From positions 114,834,048-114,898,047 of the forward strand of contig JAZBQD010000030.1 of NCBI GenBank assembly GCA_036583965.1: a DNA stretch of 64,000 bases. The letters are read 5' to 3'. This document shows positions 37,371 to 52,800 of this stretch, in pieces (the stretch's first letter is position 1; each line of letters starts with the position of its first letter). The notes under the pieces are model-generated. The model was not told where the DNA came from and searched no databases. It saw nothing but the letters and a program-made list of their open reading frames with translations. Both the position numbers and the translations under genes were made by a program. Source of the DNA: Prunella strophiata (taxonomy: Eukaryota; Chordata; Aves; Passeriformes; Prunellidae).

Positions 37371-40300
37371 TCGGTCACATCTGGTTGAAATCTGGTTGAA
37401 GTAAGGACAATATCAGTCACATCTGGTTGAAATCTGGTTGAAATCTGGACAATATTGGTCACATCTTGTTGAAATATGGACAATTGGTCACATCTGGTTG
37501 AAATAAGGACAATATCAGACACATCTGGTTGAAATTTGGTTGAAATCTGGACAATATTGGTCACATCTGGCAGAAATCTGGTTGAAATCTGGACAATATT
37601 AGTCACATCTGGGTGAAATCTGGACCAATATCAGACACATCTGGTTGAATAGGGACAATAATTGGTCACATCTGGTTGAAATAAGGACAATAGCAGACAC
37701 ATCTGGTTGAAAATCGGGTGAAATCCTGGACAATATGGTCACATCTGGTTGAAATCTTGGACAATAGCAGAACAATCTTGGTTGAAATCCTGGTTGAAAT
37801 CTGGAACAATATCAGTCACAGATCTGGTTGAAATATGATCAATTGGTCACATCTGGTGAAATAAGGGACAATATCAGACACATCGGGTTTCTGTGAAATA
37901 GGGACAATATCAGTCACATCTGGTTGAAATAGGGACAATATTGGTCACATCTGGTTGAAATCTGGACAATATTGGTCACATCTGGTTGAAATCTGGACAA
38001 TATCAGTCACATCTGGTTGAAATTTGGTTGAAATATGGACAATATCTGTCCCATCTGGTTGAAATCTGGACAATATTGGTCACATCTGGTTGAAATCTGT
38101 TGAAATCTGGACAATATTGGTCACATCTGGTTGAAATCTGGACAATATCAGTCACATCTGGTTGAAATCTGGTTGAAATATGGACAATATTGGTCACATC
38201 TGGTTGAAATCTGGACAATATTGGTCACATTGGTTGAAATCTGGACAATATCAGTCACATCTGGTTGAAATCTGGACAATATTAGTCACATCTGGTTGAA
38301 ATATGATCAATTGGTCACATCTGGTTGAAATAAGGACAATATCAGACACATCTGGTTGAAATCTGGTTGAAATCTGGTTGAAATCTGGTTGAAATCTGGA
38401 CAATATTGGTCACATCTGGTTGAAATCTGGTTGAAATCTGGACAATATTGGTCACATCTGGTTGAAATAAGGACAATATCAGACACATCTGGTTGAAATC
38501 TGGACAATATTGGTCACATCTGGTTGAAATCTGGTTGAAATAAGGACAATATCAGACACATCTGGTTGAAATAAGGACAATATCAGACACATCTGGTTGA
38601 AATCTGGACAATATTGGTCACATCTGGTTGAAATCTGGACAATATTGGTCACATCTGGTTGAAATGTGGTTGAAATAGGGACAATATTGGTCACATCTGG
38701 TTGAAATAAGGACAATATCAGACACATCTGGTTGAAATCTGGTTGAAATAGGGACAATATCAGTCACATCTGGTTGAAATAGGGACAATATTGGTCACAT
38801 CTGGTTGAAATCTGGTTGAAATAAGGACAATATCAGACACATCTGGTTGAAATAAGGACAATATCAGACACATCTGGTTGAAATCTGGTTGAAATCTGGA
38901 CAATATTGGTCACATCTGGTTGAAATAAGGACAATATCAGACACATCTGGTTGAAATAAGGACAATATCAGTCACATCTGGTTGAAATCTGGTTGAAATC
39001 TGGACAATATCAGACACATCTGGTTGAAATAAGGACAATATCAGACACATCTGGTTGAAATCTGGACAATATCAGTCACATCTGGTTGAAATCTGGTTGA
39101 AATCTGGACAATATTGGTCACATCTGGTTGAAATCTGGTTGAAATCTGGACAATATCAGACACATCTGGTTGAAATAAGGACAATATCAGACACATCTGG
39201 TTGAAATCTGGACAATATCAGACACATCTGGTTGAAATCTGGACAATATTGGTCACATCTGGTTGAAATCTGGTTGAAATCTGGACAATATTGGTCACAT
39301 CTGGTTGAAATCTGGACAATATTGGTCACATCTGGTTGAAATCTGGACAATATTGGTCACATCTGGTTGAAATCTGGTTGAAATCTGGTTGAAATAAGGA
39401 CAATATCAGACACATCTGGTTGAAATCTGGACAATATTGGTCACATCTGGTTGAAATCTGGACAATATCAGTCACATCTGGTTGAAATCTGGACAATATC
39501 AGACACATCTGGTTGAAATAAGGACAATATCAGACACATCTGGTTGAAATAAGGACAATATCAGACACATCTGGTTGAAATAAGGACAATATCAGACACA
39601 TCTGGTTGAAATAAGGACAATATCAGACACATCTGGTTGAAATAAGGACAATATCAGACACATCTGGTTGAAATCTGGACAATATTGGTCACATCTGGTT
39701 GAAATCTGGTTGAAATCTGGTTGAAATCTGGACAATATTGGTCACATCTGGTTGAAATCTGGACAATATTGGTCACATCTGGTTGAAATAAGGACAATAT
39801 CAGACACATCTGGTTGAAATCTGGACAATATTGGTCACATCTGGTTGAAATCTGGTTGAAATCTGGACAATATTGGTCACATCTGGTTGAAATCTGGTTG
39901 AAATCTGGACAATATTGGTCACATCTGGTTGAAATCTGGTTGAAATCTGGACAATATTGGTCACATCTGGTTGAAATCTGGACAATATTGGTCACATCTG
40001 GTTGAAATAAGGACAATATCAGACACATCTGGTTGAAATAAGGACAATATCAGACACATCTGGTTGAAATCTGGACAATATTGGTCACATCTGGTTGAAA
40101 TAAGGACAATATCAGTCACATCTGGTTGAAATCTGGTTGAAATCTGGACAATATTGGTCACATCTGGTTGAAATCTGGACAATATTGGTCACATCTGGTT
40201 GAAATCTGGACAATATTGGTCACATCTGGTTGAAATCTGGACAATATTGGTCACATCTGGTTGAAATAAGGACAATATCAGACACATCTGGTTGAAATCT

Positions 40301-41420
40301 GGTTGAAATCTGGTTGAAATCTGGTTGAAATAAGGACAATATCAGTCACATCTGGTTGAAATATGATCAATTGGTCACATCTGGTTGAAATAAGGACAGT
40401 ATCAGACACATCTGGTTGAAATCTGGTTGAAATAGGGACAATATTGGTCACATCTGGTTGAAATCTGGTTGAAATCTGGACAATATTGGTCACATCTGGT
40501 TGAAATCTGGACAATATTGGTCACATCTCGTTGAAATATGGACAATATTGGTCACATCTGGTTGAAATAAGGACAATATCAGACACATCTGGTTGAAATC
40601 TGGACAATATTGGTCACATCTGGTTGAAATCTGGACAATATTGGTCACATCTGGTTGAAATCTGGACAATATTGGTCACATCTGGTTGAAATCTGGTTGA
40701 AATCTGGACAATATTAGTCACATCTGGTTGAAATCTGGTTGAAATCTGGACAATATTGGTCACATCTGGTTGAAATCTGGACAATATCAGACACATCTGG
40801 TTGAAATCTGGTTGAAATCTGGACAATATCAGTCACATCTGGTTGAAATCTGGTTGAAATCTGGTTGAAATCTGGACAATATTGGTCACATCTGGTTGAA
40901 ATCTGGACAATATTGGTCACATCTGGTTGAAATCTGGACAATATTGGTCACATCTGGTTGAAATCTGGTTGAAATCTGGTTGAAATCTGGACAATATTGG
41001 TCACATCTGGTTGAAATCTGGTTGAAATAAGGACAATATCAGACACATCTGGTTGAAATCTGGTTGAAATCTGGTTGAAATCTGGACAATATTGGTCACA
41101 TCTGGTTGAAATAAGGACAATATCAGACACATCTGGTTGAAATCTGGTTGAAATCTGGACAATATTGGTCACATCTGGTTGAAATCTGGACAATATTGGT
41201 CACATCTGGTTGAAATAAGGACAATATCAGACACATCTGGTTGAAATCTGGTTGAAATCTGGACAATATTGGTCACATCTGGTTGAAATATGGACAATAT
41301 CAGACACATCTGGTTGAAATCTGGACAATATTGGTCACATCTGGTTGAAATCTGGTTGAAATCTGGACAATATTGGTCACATCTGGTTGAAATAAGGACA
41401 ATATCAGACACATCTGGTTG
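37371..41420. repeat. 31/42-bp tandem array at the 5' edge of the GART-like locus
   Basis: The base unit is 31 bp, CATCTGGTTGAAATCTGGAC then AATATTGGTCA, with variants AAGGACAATATCAGACA and frequent 11-bp TGGTTGAAATC inserts giving 42 or 53 bp. The left 500 bp is more divergent than the rest. It begins about 200 bp upstream of the exon 1 ATG. Frames across it (FQPDVTNIVQIST) are not genes. Confidence 0.93.
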
Positions 41421-43278
41421 ATTATAAATATGTTTTGTAACATATTTTTAATATAATAGATACACATATTTTATTTATGTTTATAGGCATATTGTATGTG
41501 TTATATATGTATTTGTTTTGAAACAAAAATAAAGAAATCTGTGTCTAACATACACAATGATAAGAAAGTATAAGACAGAACTAAGCAATGAATAGCTATA
41601 TAATGAATAACTATATAAGAAATAGTTATGCAAAAGTTAAAATGTGATTGTTCATCTCCTTTCCACATTTAATAAACATATTTCAGTCTGAATGCTGTGA
41701 TTGCTCTAGAAGCTTTTCAGAGTGCAATCATGCTCAGCAGTAAATGGCAAAGGCAGATTTCAGGACAGACTTTATCCATGGACAATTGCTTGGAGGACAC
41801 TTCAGCAGAGCAGCACATTCAATAAAAGACAACTGTTCATCTCAGTGGCACACTGACATTTCAAGCAGCTCCTCAGCAATATTTCGTGGCAGATTAGTTT
41901 GCATTTATTTCAGAAATGTTATCATAGGTCACATCTGCAAACTTAATTTCTCCCTATGTGCTGCATGTGGACAAATGTCAGAGAGAAAAATGCACCCCAG
42001 AACGTGACCTTTAAGGGAGGTGCTAATGGAGAAACCAGTCCTCAGCCAGGAGAGAGATCATAAATTAAAGGTACCACAGACAGCAGCAAGTGCTGCTGCC
42101 CTCTCCCGGGGAATTAAAACCCAGGACAAGGAATGAAACCCAGGACAGCCCCTGGGTTTAATTCATTGTGCAGCTTCCAAAGGCAAACGGGAGCTAAATG
42201 GTGACACTGAGGGAGAATACTCCAGGCAAGATGTTCATGGAGCTGTGATACACCAAGAATTGTGCTTGGGGCTCCTGAGACAGGATTACACCACCTTAGC
42301 TCACTACAAAATCCAGTTTAACTCTCTCTAGTTCATCGTTCTTGAATTGCCCAAGTACAAGGTCAGGAATTCTCACAGCCTGGCACTGAGAACTGCAGAA
42401 GTTTTGGGGATTATTTGACCTTAAATTTCAGCTGCTGTGCTGCTAGGTGTACAAACACAGAGCACGTGCTTCATGCTCTACCAGGGACGGACTGATTTCC
42501 TTGCAAAAGACTTTCCTTAGCCTTTTTGTTGGGTGACAATCCAGAGTGTCAGGCTTCGTCCTTCCTTTTGTCACTGACTGGGAAATAATAGCTGGAAGTG
42601 GCTGTGAATGTGAAGATGAGTTACAACTGCTCTGTCTCTAACAAAGGCACCAACGTTCTCTGCCAGGCTCCAGAATGGTGCAACAGTTATCAATAAAAAG
42701 GAAAGTGGTTTTAAAAGCAATTCCACACCCCACACTCCCCACCCTGCCAATAATCTCACAATTCCGTGGAGTTTCTAAAGCAGAATGAATTAAAGTTCTG
42801 AACTGGGAAGAGAGTGAAAGCGAGCAGTGCCTCCAGCCCTTTGGGAAAAATTCCCTTTTCCATTCCATCCTCCCAGTAAGGACACTAAGGGCATTTTTTG
42901 CAAAGCCAAGCAAAAGCATGCTGGAAGAGAGGAAATTTGGTGAGTGAGTTGGTCCAGGAGGGAAAGCTGGAGAGAGGGACAGAGCTGCTGGAAGAAAAGA
43001 GAGCTGCAAGGGCTCCTGGTGCTGGGAGAAAGGCAGTGGAGAGGGACATCTCAGTGGAATTCTTTTCCCTTACCGTGTCAGACCCTGCTCTTTGCCAGCA
43101 CAAAAGGAGTCCTCCAGAAGGATCTTCCTCCAGTTGCTGCTTCAGCTCCAAGTGATTTCTGATCTCCTAAAGCCCAGGATAAGAGGTGGAAGAGGCAGCC
43201 ACACCTGCAGCTGCCCTGTCCCCCTTGATCCTCCACCCTCAGCAGAGGATCCCCAGCAGCATTCCTCAGACCTCCCAC
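41421..43278. other. Intergenic sequence between RPS11 and the GART-like locus
   Basis: AT-rich near 41430-41690, then unique sequence. No conserved frame was recognised, and neither the last RPS11 exon nor its AATAAA-linked 3' end could be found. Confidence 0.5.
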
Positions 43279-43778
43279 NNNNNNNNNNNNNNNNNNNNNN
43301 NNNNNNNNNNNNNNNNNNNNNNNNNNNNNNNNNNNNNNNNNNNNNNNNNNNNNNNNNNNNNNNNNNNNNNNNNNNNNNNNNNNNNNNNNNNNNNNNNNNN
43401 NNNNNNNNNNNNNNNNNNNNNNNNNNNNNNNNNNNNNNNNNNNNNNNNNNNNNNNNNNNNNNNNNNNNNNNNNNNNNNNNNNNNNNNNNNNNNNNNNNNN
43501 NNNNNNNNNNNNNNNNNNNNNNNNNNNNNNNNNNNNNNNNNNNNNNNNNNNNNNNNNNNNNNNNNNNNNNNNNNNNNNNNNNNNNNNNNNNNNNNNNNNN
43601 NNNNNNNNNNNNNNNNNNNNNNNNNNNNNNNNNNNNNNNNNNNNNNNNNNNNNNNNNNNNNNNNNNNNNNNNNNNNNNNNNNNNNNNNNNNNNNNNNNNN
43701 NNNNNNNNNNNNNNNNNNNNNNNNNNNNNNNNNNNNNNNNNNNNNNNNNNNNNNNNNNNNNNNNNNNNNNNNNNNNNN
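43279..43778. other. Assembly gap of exactly 500 N
   Basis: The round length shows an arbitrary gap size. It is bounded on the right by the 46-bp array and on the left by unique sequence. The last RPS11 exon is not visible on either side, so it probably lies here. Confidence 0.95.
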
Positions 43779-46700
43779 AGGGAGCCCGGCAGGGACCCTG
43801 TCCCTCTGCAGCCCTGGTGCTCGGGAGGAGCTGGGCATCGACCCTGTCCCTCTGCAGCCCTGGTGCTCGGCAGGAGCTGGGCAGGGACCCTGTCCCTCTG
43901 CAGCCCTGGTGCTCGGCAGGAGCTGGGCAGGGACCCTGTCTTTGTGCAGCCCTGGTGCTCGGCAGGAGCTGGGCAGGGACCCTGTCTTTGTGCAGCCCTG
44001 GTGCTCGGGAGGAGCTGGGAAGGGACCCTGTCTTTGTGCAGCCCTGGTGCTCGGGAGGAGCTGGGCATCGACCCTGTCCCTCTGCAGCCCTGGTGCTCGG
44101 GAGGAGCTGGGCAGGGACCCTGTCCCTCTGCAGCCCTGGTGCTCGGGAGGAGCTGGGCATCGACCCTGTCCCTCTGCAGCCCTGGTGCTCGGGAGGAGCT
44201 GGGCATCGACCCTGTCCCTCTGCAGCCCTGGTGCTCGGGAGGAGCTGGGCATCGACCCTGTCCCTCTGCAGCCCTGGTGCTCGGGAGGAGCTGGGCATCG
44301 ACCCTGTCCCTCTGCAGCCCTGGTGCTCGGGAGGAGCCGGGCAGGGACCCTGTCTTTGTGCAGCCCTGGTGCTCGGGAGGAGCTGGGCAGGGACCCTGTC
44401 TTTGTGCAGCCCTGGTGCTCGGGAGGAGCTGGGCAGGGACCCTGTCCCTCTGCAGCCCTGGTGCTCGGGAGGAGCTGGGCAGGGACCCTGTCTTTGTGCA
44501 GCCCTGGTGCTCGGGAGGAGCTGGGCAGGGACCCTGTTCTCTGCAGCCCTGGTGCTCGGCAGGAGCTGGGCAGGGACCCTGTCTTTGTGCAGCCCTGGTG
44601 CTCGGCAGGAGCTGGGCAGGGACCCTGTCTTTGTGCAGCCCTGGTGCTCGGCAGGAGCTGGGCAGGGACCCTGTCTTTGTGCAGCCCTGGTGCTCGGGAG
44701 CTGGGCAGGGACCCTGTCTTTGTGCAGCCCTGGTGCTCGGGAGGAGCTGGGCAGGGACCCTGTTCTCTGCAGCCCTGGTGCTCGGCAGGAGCTGGGCAGG
44801 GACCCTGTCTTTGTGCAGCCCTGGTGCTCGGCAGGAGCTGGGCAGGGACCCTGTCTTTGTGCAGCCCTGGTGCTCGGCAGGAGCTGGGCAGGGACCCTGT
44901 CTTTGTGCAGCCCTGGTGCTCGGGAGGAGCTGGGCATCGACCCTGTCCCTCTGCAGCCCTGGTGCTCGGGAGGAGCTGGGCATCGACCCTGTCCCTCTGC
45001 AGCCCTGGTGCTCGGCAGGAGCTGGGCAGGGACCCTGTCTTTGTGCAGCCCTGGTGCTCGGGAGGAGCTGGGCAGGGACCCTGTCTTTGTGCAGCCCTGG
45101 TGCTCGGGAGGAGCTGGGCATCGACCCTGTCCCTCTGCAGCCCTGGTGCTCGGGAGGAGCTGGGCATCGACCCTGTCCCTCTGCAGCCCTGGTGCTCGGG
45201 AGGAGCTGGGCATCGACCCTGTCCCTCTGCAGCCCTGGTGCTCGGGAGGAGCTGGGCATGGACCCTGTCCCTCTGCAGCCCTGGTGCTCGGCAGGAGCTG
45301 GGCAGGGACCCTGTCTTTGTGCAGCCCTGGTGCTCGGCAGGAGCTGGGCAGGGACCCTGTCTTTGTGCAGCCCTGGTGCTCGGGAGGAGCTGGGCATCGA
45401 CCCTGTCCCTCTGCAGCCCTGGTGCTCGGGAGGAGCTGGGCATCGACCCTGTCCCTCTGCAGCCCTGGTGCTCGGCAGGAGCTGGGCAGGGACCCTGTCT
45501 TTGTGCAGCCCTGGTGCTCGGGAGGAGCTGGGCATCGACCCTGTCCCTCTGCAGCCCTGGTGCTCGGGAGGAGCTGGGCATCGACCCTGTTCCTCTGCAG
45601 CCCTGGTGCTCGGGAGGAGCTGGGCATGGACCCTGTCCCTCTGCAGCCCTGGTGCTCGGGAGGAGCCGGGCAGGGACCCTGTCCCTCTGCAGCCCTGGTG
45701 CTCGGCAGGAGCTGGGCAGGGACCCTGTCTTTGTGCAGCCCTGGTGCTCGGGAGGAGCTGGGCATCGACCCTGTCCCTCTGCAGCCCTGGTGCTCGGCAG
45801 GAGCTGGGCAGGGACCCTGTCTTTGTGCAGCCCTGGTGCTCGGGAGGAGCTGGGCATCGACCCTGTCCCTCTGCAGCCCTGGTGCTCGGGAGGAGCTGGG
45901 CAGGGACCCTGTCTTTGTGCAGCCCTGGTGCTCGGCAGGAGCTGGGCATCGACCCTGTCCCTCTGCAGCCCTGGTGCTCGGGAGGAGCTGGGCATCGACC
46001 CTGTCCCTCTGCAGCCCTGGTGCTCGGGAGGAGCTGGGCATCGACCCTGTCCCTCTGCAGCCCTGGTGCTCGGGAGGAGCTGGGCATCGACCCTGTCCCT
46101 CTGCAGCCCTGGTGCTCGGCAGGAGCTGGGCAGGGACCCTGTCTTTGTGCAGCCCTGGTGCTCGGCAGGAGCTGGGCAGGGACCCTGTCTTTGTGCAGCC
46201 CTGGTGCTCGGGAGGAGCTGGGCATCGACCCTGTCCCTCTGCAGCCCTGGTGCTCGGCAGGAGCTGGGCAGGGACCCTGTCTTTGTGCAGCCCTGGTGCT
46301 CGGCAGGAGCTGGGCAGGGACCCTGTCTTTGTGCAGCCCTGGTGCTCGGGAGGAGCTGGGCATCGACCCTGTCCCTCTGCAGCCCTGGTGCTCGGGAGGA
46401 GCTGGGCATCGACCCTGTCCCTCTGCAGCCCTGGTGCTCGGCAGGAGCTGGGCAGGGACCCTGTCTTTGTGCAGCCCTGGTGCTCGGCAGGAGCTGGGCA
46501 GGGACCCTGTCTTTGTGCAGCCCTGGTGCTCGGGAGGAGCTGGGCAGGGACCCTGTCTTTGTGCAGCCCTGGTGCTCGGGAGGAGCTGGGCAGGGACCCT
46601 GTCTTTGTGCAGCCCTGGTGCTCGGGAGGAGCTGGGCAGGGACCCTGTCTTTGTGCAGCCCTGGTGCTCGGGAGGAGCTGGGCATCGACCCTGTCCCTCT

Positions 46701-47390
46701 GCAGCCCTGGTGCTCGGGAGGAGCTGGGCATCGACCCTGTCCCTCTGCAGCCCTGGTGCTCGGGAGGAGCTGGGCATCGACCCTGTCCCTCTGCAGCCCT
46801 GGTGCTCGGGAGGAGCTGGGCATCGACCCTGTCCCTCTGCAGCCCTGGTGCTCGGCAGGAGCTGGGCAGGGACCCTGTCTTTGTGCAGCCCTGGTGCTCG
46901 GGAGGAGCTGGGCATCGACCCTGTCCCTCTGCAGCCCTGGTGCTCGGGAGGAGCTGGGCAGGGACCCTGTCTTTGTGCAGCCCTGGTGCTCGGGAGGAGC
47001 TGGGCAGGGACCCTGTCTTTGTGCAGCCCTGGTGCTCGGCAGGAGCTGGGCAGGGACCCTGTCTTTGTGCAGCCCTGGTGCTCGGGAGGAGCTGGGCATC
47101 GACCCTGTCCCTCTGCAGCCCTGGTGCTCGGCAGGAGCTGGGCAGGGACCCTGTCTTTGTGCAGCCCTGGTGCTCGGCAGGAGCTGGGCAGGGACCCTGT
47201 CTTTGTGCAGCCCTGGTGCTCGGCAGGAGCTGGGCAGGGACCCTGTCTTTGTGCAGCCCTGGTGCTCGGCAGGAGCTGGGCAGGGACCCTGTCTTTGTGC
47301 AGCCCTGGTGCTCGGGAGGAGCTGGGCATCGACCCTGTCCCTCTGCAGCCCTGGTGCTCGGGAGGAGCTGGGCATCGACCCTGTCCCTCA
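43779..47390. repeat. 46-bp GC-rich tandem array in RPS11 intron 4
   Basis: About 78 copies of a 46-bp unit starting CCCTGGTGCTCGGGAGGAGC. Two main versions alternate irregularly: GGGCATCGACCCTGTCCCTC and GGGCAGGGACCCTGTCTTTG. A few copies are shortened (near 44537, 44700 and 44765). Every frame is open because few codons become stops, so ORFs of 1300-1500 codons here are meaningless. The left end is in the gap, so true length is unknown. Confidence 0.93.
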
Positions 47391-47446
47391 GAGCCACCCA
47401 CTCTGGCTGCTCCTCCTGCGACAGGCAGGGCCTGGAGCCTGCCCCG

Positions 47447-47532
47447 TGGTTCAGCATGTGCCAGTGGCATTGTCAGCAGCCCCTGAGGCGGGGCACTCTG
47501 CAGACCATCGTGAGTTTGGACATCATCACCAG
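47447..47532 (-). ncRNA. SNORD35: C/D box snoRNA U35 (SNORD35), copy in RPS11 intron 4
   Basis: On the minus strand it has box C GTGATGA near 47530, the guide CTCACGATGGTCTG, an internal CTGACAATGCCA block and box D CTGA near 47453, closed by a TGGT/ACCA terminal stem. The guide stretch is the one I recall from vertebrate U35, which directs 2'-O-methylation of 28S rRNA (C4506 in human). In human, SNORD35B is hosted by RPS11. It lies about 85 bp downstream of exon 4. Confidence 0.85.
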
Positions 47533-47616
47533 TGAGCAGGCCCCAGGTGAGGACAGCTGCACACCCAGCCATGTCCTGCCAGGCGTGGGGACAGCAGGGA
47601 CAGGGGCAGGCAGTCA

Positions 47617-49361
<1,745 letters not shown>

Positions 49362-49369
49362 CTTGGCGA

Positions 49370-49400
49370 GCGCGGCCGGAAAGAGGCCGAGGAGCGCGCG
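49370..49400 (-). promoter_or_regulatory. RPS11 5' TOP start region
   Basis: On the minus strand CTCTTTCCGG starts at about 49385, 24 bases before the ATG. This is the pyrimidine tract of ribosomal protein mRNAs, which places transcription start at its C and puts translation under mTOR/LARP1-type control. The surrounding sequence is a CpG island. Confidence 0.75.
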
Positions 49401-49556
49401 GGGCGCGGGTTAACCCAGGGGCGGGGCCAGGGGCAGGACGTGACGTCACGCGGCCAGCGGGGGCCGGAAGAGCGGGAAGGGCTCCGGGACGGGACGGGAC
49501 GGAACGGAACGGAACGGAACGGAACCGAACCGACCGAGAGCCCGCGGGGTGCCCGG

Positions 49557-49858
49557 TGTGTGCCGTGCCCACCCTGTCCCCAGCCCAGAGCACTCAGTGC
49601 CACCTGCAGGGGACACCTGCAGGGATGGGCACTGCAAAGCTCCCTGGGCAGCCCCTGCCAAGGCCTGAGCAGCCTTTCCATGGGCAAATTCCTGCTGCTG
49701 GCCAAGCTGAGCCTGCCCTGGCCCAGCCTGAGGCCGTTCCCTCTGCTCCTGTCCCTGTGCCCTGGAGCAGAGCCCGACCCCCCCGGATGTCCCCTCCTGG
49801 CAGGGACTGTGCAGAGCACAAGCCACCTGAGACCCTTTGCTCCAGGCTCCGCCCCTGC
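49557..49858 (-). mobile_element. CR1 fragment upstream of RPS11
   Basis: Same CR1 segment as 13930-14280 (CAGAGCACTCAGTGCCACCT, CCATGGGCAAATTCCTGCTG). It ends in GCTCCAGGCTCCGCCCCTGC, leading straight into the 30-bp array. Confidence 0.8.
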
Positions 49859-52800
49859 CCAGCTCCTCAGGGATTCTCCATTCCCTTCCCAGCTCCTCAG
49901 GGATTCTCCATTCCCTTCCCAGCTCCTCAGGGATTCTCCATTCCCTTCCCAGCTCCTCAGGGATTCTCCATTCCCTTCCCAGCTCCTCAGGGATTCTCCA
50001 TTCCCTTCCCAGCTCCTCAGGGATTCTCCATTCCCTTCCCAGCTCCTCAGGGATTCTCCATTCCCTTCCCAGCTCCCTCAGGAATTCTCCAGCCCCTTCC
50101 CAGCTCCCTCAGGAATTCTCCAGCCCCTTCCCAGCTCCTCAGGGATTCTCCATTCCCTTCCCAGCTCCCTCAGGAATTCTCCAGCCCCTTCCCAGCTCCC
50201 TCAGGAATTCTCCATCCCCTTCCCAGCTCCCTCAGGGATTCTCCATTCCCTTCCCAGCTCCTCAGGGATTCTCCATTCCCTTCCCAGCTCCTCAGGGATT
50301 CTCCATTCCCTTCCCAGCTCCTCAGGGATTCTCCATTCCCTTCCCAGCTCCTCAGGGATTCTCCATTCCCTTCCCAGCTCCTCAGGGATTCTCCATTCCC
50401 TTCCCAGCTCCTCAGGGATTCTCCATTCCCTTCCCAGCTCCTCAGGGATTCTCCATTCCCTTCCCAGCTCCTCAGGGATTCTCCATTCCCTTCCCAGCTC
50501 CTCAGGGATTCTCCATTCCCTTCCCAGCTCCTCAGGGATTCTCCATTCCCTTCCCAGCTCCTCAGGGATTCTCCATTCCCTTCCCAGCTCCTCAGGGATT
50601 CTCCATTCCCTTCCCAGCTCCTCAGGGATTCTCCATTCCCTTCCCAGCTCCTCAGGGATTCTCCATTCCCTTCCCAGCTCCTCAGGGATTCTCCATTCCC
50701 TTCCCAGCTCCTCAGGGATTCTCCATTCCCTTCCCAGCTCCTCAGGGATTCTCCATTCCCTTCCCAGCTCCTCAGGGATTCTCCATTCCCTTCCCAGCTC
50801 CTCAGGGATTCTCCATTCCCTTCCCAGCTCCTCAGGGATTCTCCATTCCCTTCCCAGCTCCTCAGGGATTCTCCATTCCCTTCCCAGCTCCTCAGGGATT
50901 CTCCATTCCCTTCCCAGCTCCTCAGGGATTCTCCATTCCCTTCCCAGCTCCTCAGGGATTCTCCATTCCCTTCCCAGCTCCTCAGGGATTCTCCATTCCC
51001 TTCCCAGCTCCTCAGGGATTCTCCATTCCCTTCCCAGCTCCTCAGGGATTCTCCATTCCCTTCCCAGCTCCTCAGGGATTCTCCATTCCCTTCCCAGCTC
51101 CTCAGGGATTCTCCATTCCCTTCCCAGCTCCTCAGGGATTCTCCATTCCCTTCCCAGCTCCTCAGGGATTCTCCATTCCCTTCCCAGCTCCTCAGGGATT
51201 CTCCATTCCCTTCCCAGCTCCTCAGGGATTCTCCATTCCCTTCCCAGCTCCTCAGGGATTCTCCATTCCCTTCCCAGCTCCTCAGGGATTCTCCATTCCC
51301 TTCCCAGCTCCTCAGGGATTCTCCATTCCCTTCCCAGCTCCTCAGGGATTCTCCATTCCCTTCCCAGCTCCTCAGGGATTCTCCATTCCCTTCCCAGCTC
51401 CTCAGGGATTCTCCATTCCCTTCCCAGCTCCTCAGGGATTCTCCATTCCCTTCCCAGCTCCTCAGGGATTCTCCATTCCCTTCCCAGCTCCTCAGGGATT
51501 CTCCATTCCCTTCCCAGCTCCTCAGGGATTCTCCATTCCCTTCCCAGCTCCTCAGGGATTCTCCATTCCCTTCCCAGCTCCTCAGGGATTCTCCATTCCC
51601 TTCCCAGCTCCTCAGGGATTCTCCATTCCCTTCCCAGCTCCTCAGGGATTCTCCATTCCCTTCCCAGCTCCTCAGGGATTCTCCATTCCCTTCCCAGCTC
51701 CTCAGGGATTCTCCATTCCCTTCCCAGCTCCTCAGGGATTCTCCATTCCCTTCCCAGCTCCTCAGGGATTCTCCATTCCCTTCCCAGCTCCTCAGGGATT
51801 CTCCATTCCCTTCCCAGCTCCTCAGGGATTCTCCATTCCCTTCCCAGCTCCTCAGGGATTCTCCATTCCCTTCCCAGCTCCTCAGGGATTCTCCATTCCC
51901 TTCCCAGCTCCTCAGGGATTCTCCATTCCCTTCCCAGCTCCTCAGGGATTCTCCATTCCCTTCCCAGCTCCTCAGGGATTCTCCATTCCCTTCCCAGCTC
52001 CTCAGGGATTCTCCATTCCCTTCCCAGCTCCTCAGGGATTCTCCATTCCCTTCCCAGCTCCTCAGGGATTCTCCATTCCCTTCCCAGCTCCTCAGGGATT
52101 CTCCATTCCCTTCCCAGCTCCTCAGGGATTCTCCATTCCCTTCCCAGCTCCTCAGGGATTCTCCATTCCCTTCCCAGCTCCTCAGGGATTCTCCATTCCC
52201 TTCCCAGCTCCTCAGGGATTCTCCATTCCCTTCCCAGCTCCTCAGGGATTCTCCATTCCCTTCCCAGCTCCTCAGGGATTCTCCATTCCCTTCCCAGCTC
52301 CTCAGGGATTCTCCATTCCCTTCCCAGCTCCTCAGGGATTCTCCATTCCCTTCCCAGCTCCTCAGGGATTCTCCATTCCCTTCCCAGCTCCTCAGGGATT
52401 CTCCATTCCCTTCCCAGCTCCTCAGGGATTCTCCATTCCCTTCCCAGCTCCTCAGGGATTCTCCATTCCCTTCCCAGCTCCTCAGGGATTCTCCATTCCC
52501 TTCCCAGCTCCTCAGGGATTCTCCATTCCCTTCCCAGCTCCTCAGGGATTCTCCATTCCCTTCCCAGCTCCTCAGGGATTCTCCATTCCCTTCCCAGCTC
52601 CTCAGGGATTCTCCATTCCCTTCCCAGCTCCTCAGGGATTCTCCATTCCCTTCCCAGCTCCTCAGGGATTCTCCATTCCCTTCCCAGCTCCTCAGGGATT
52701 CTCCATTCCCTTCCCAGCTCCTCAGGGATTCTCCATTCCCTTCCCAGCTCCTCAGGGATTCTCCATTCCCTTCCCAGCTCCTCAGGGATTCTCCATTCCC

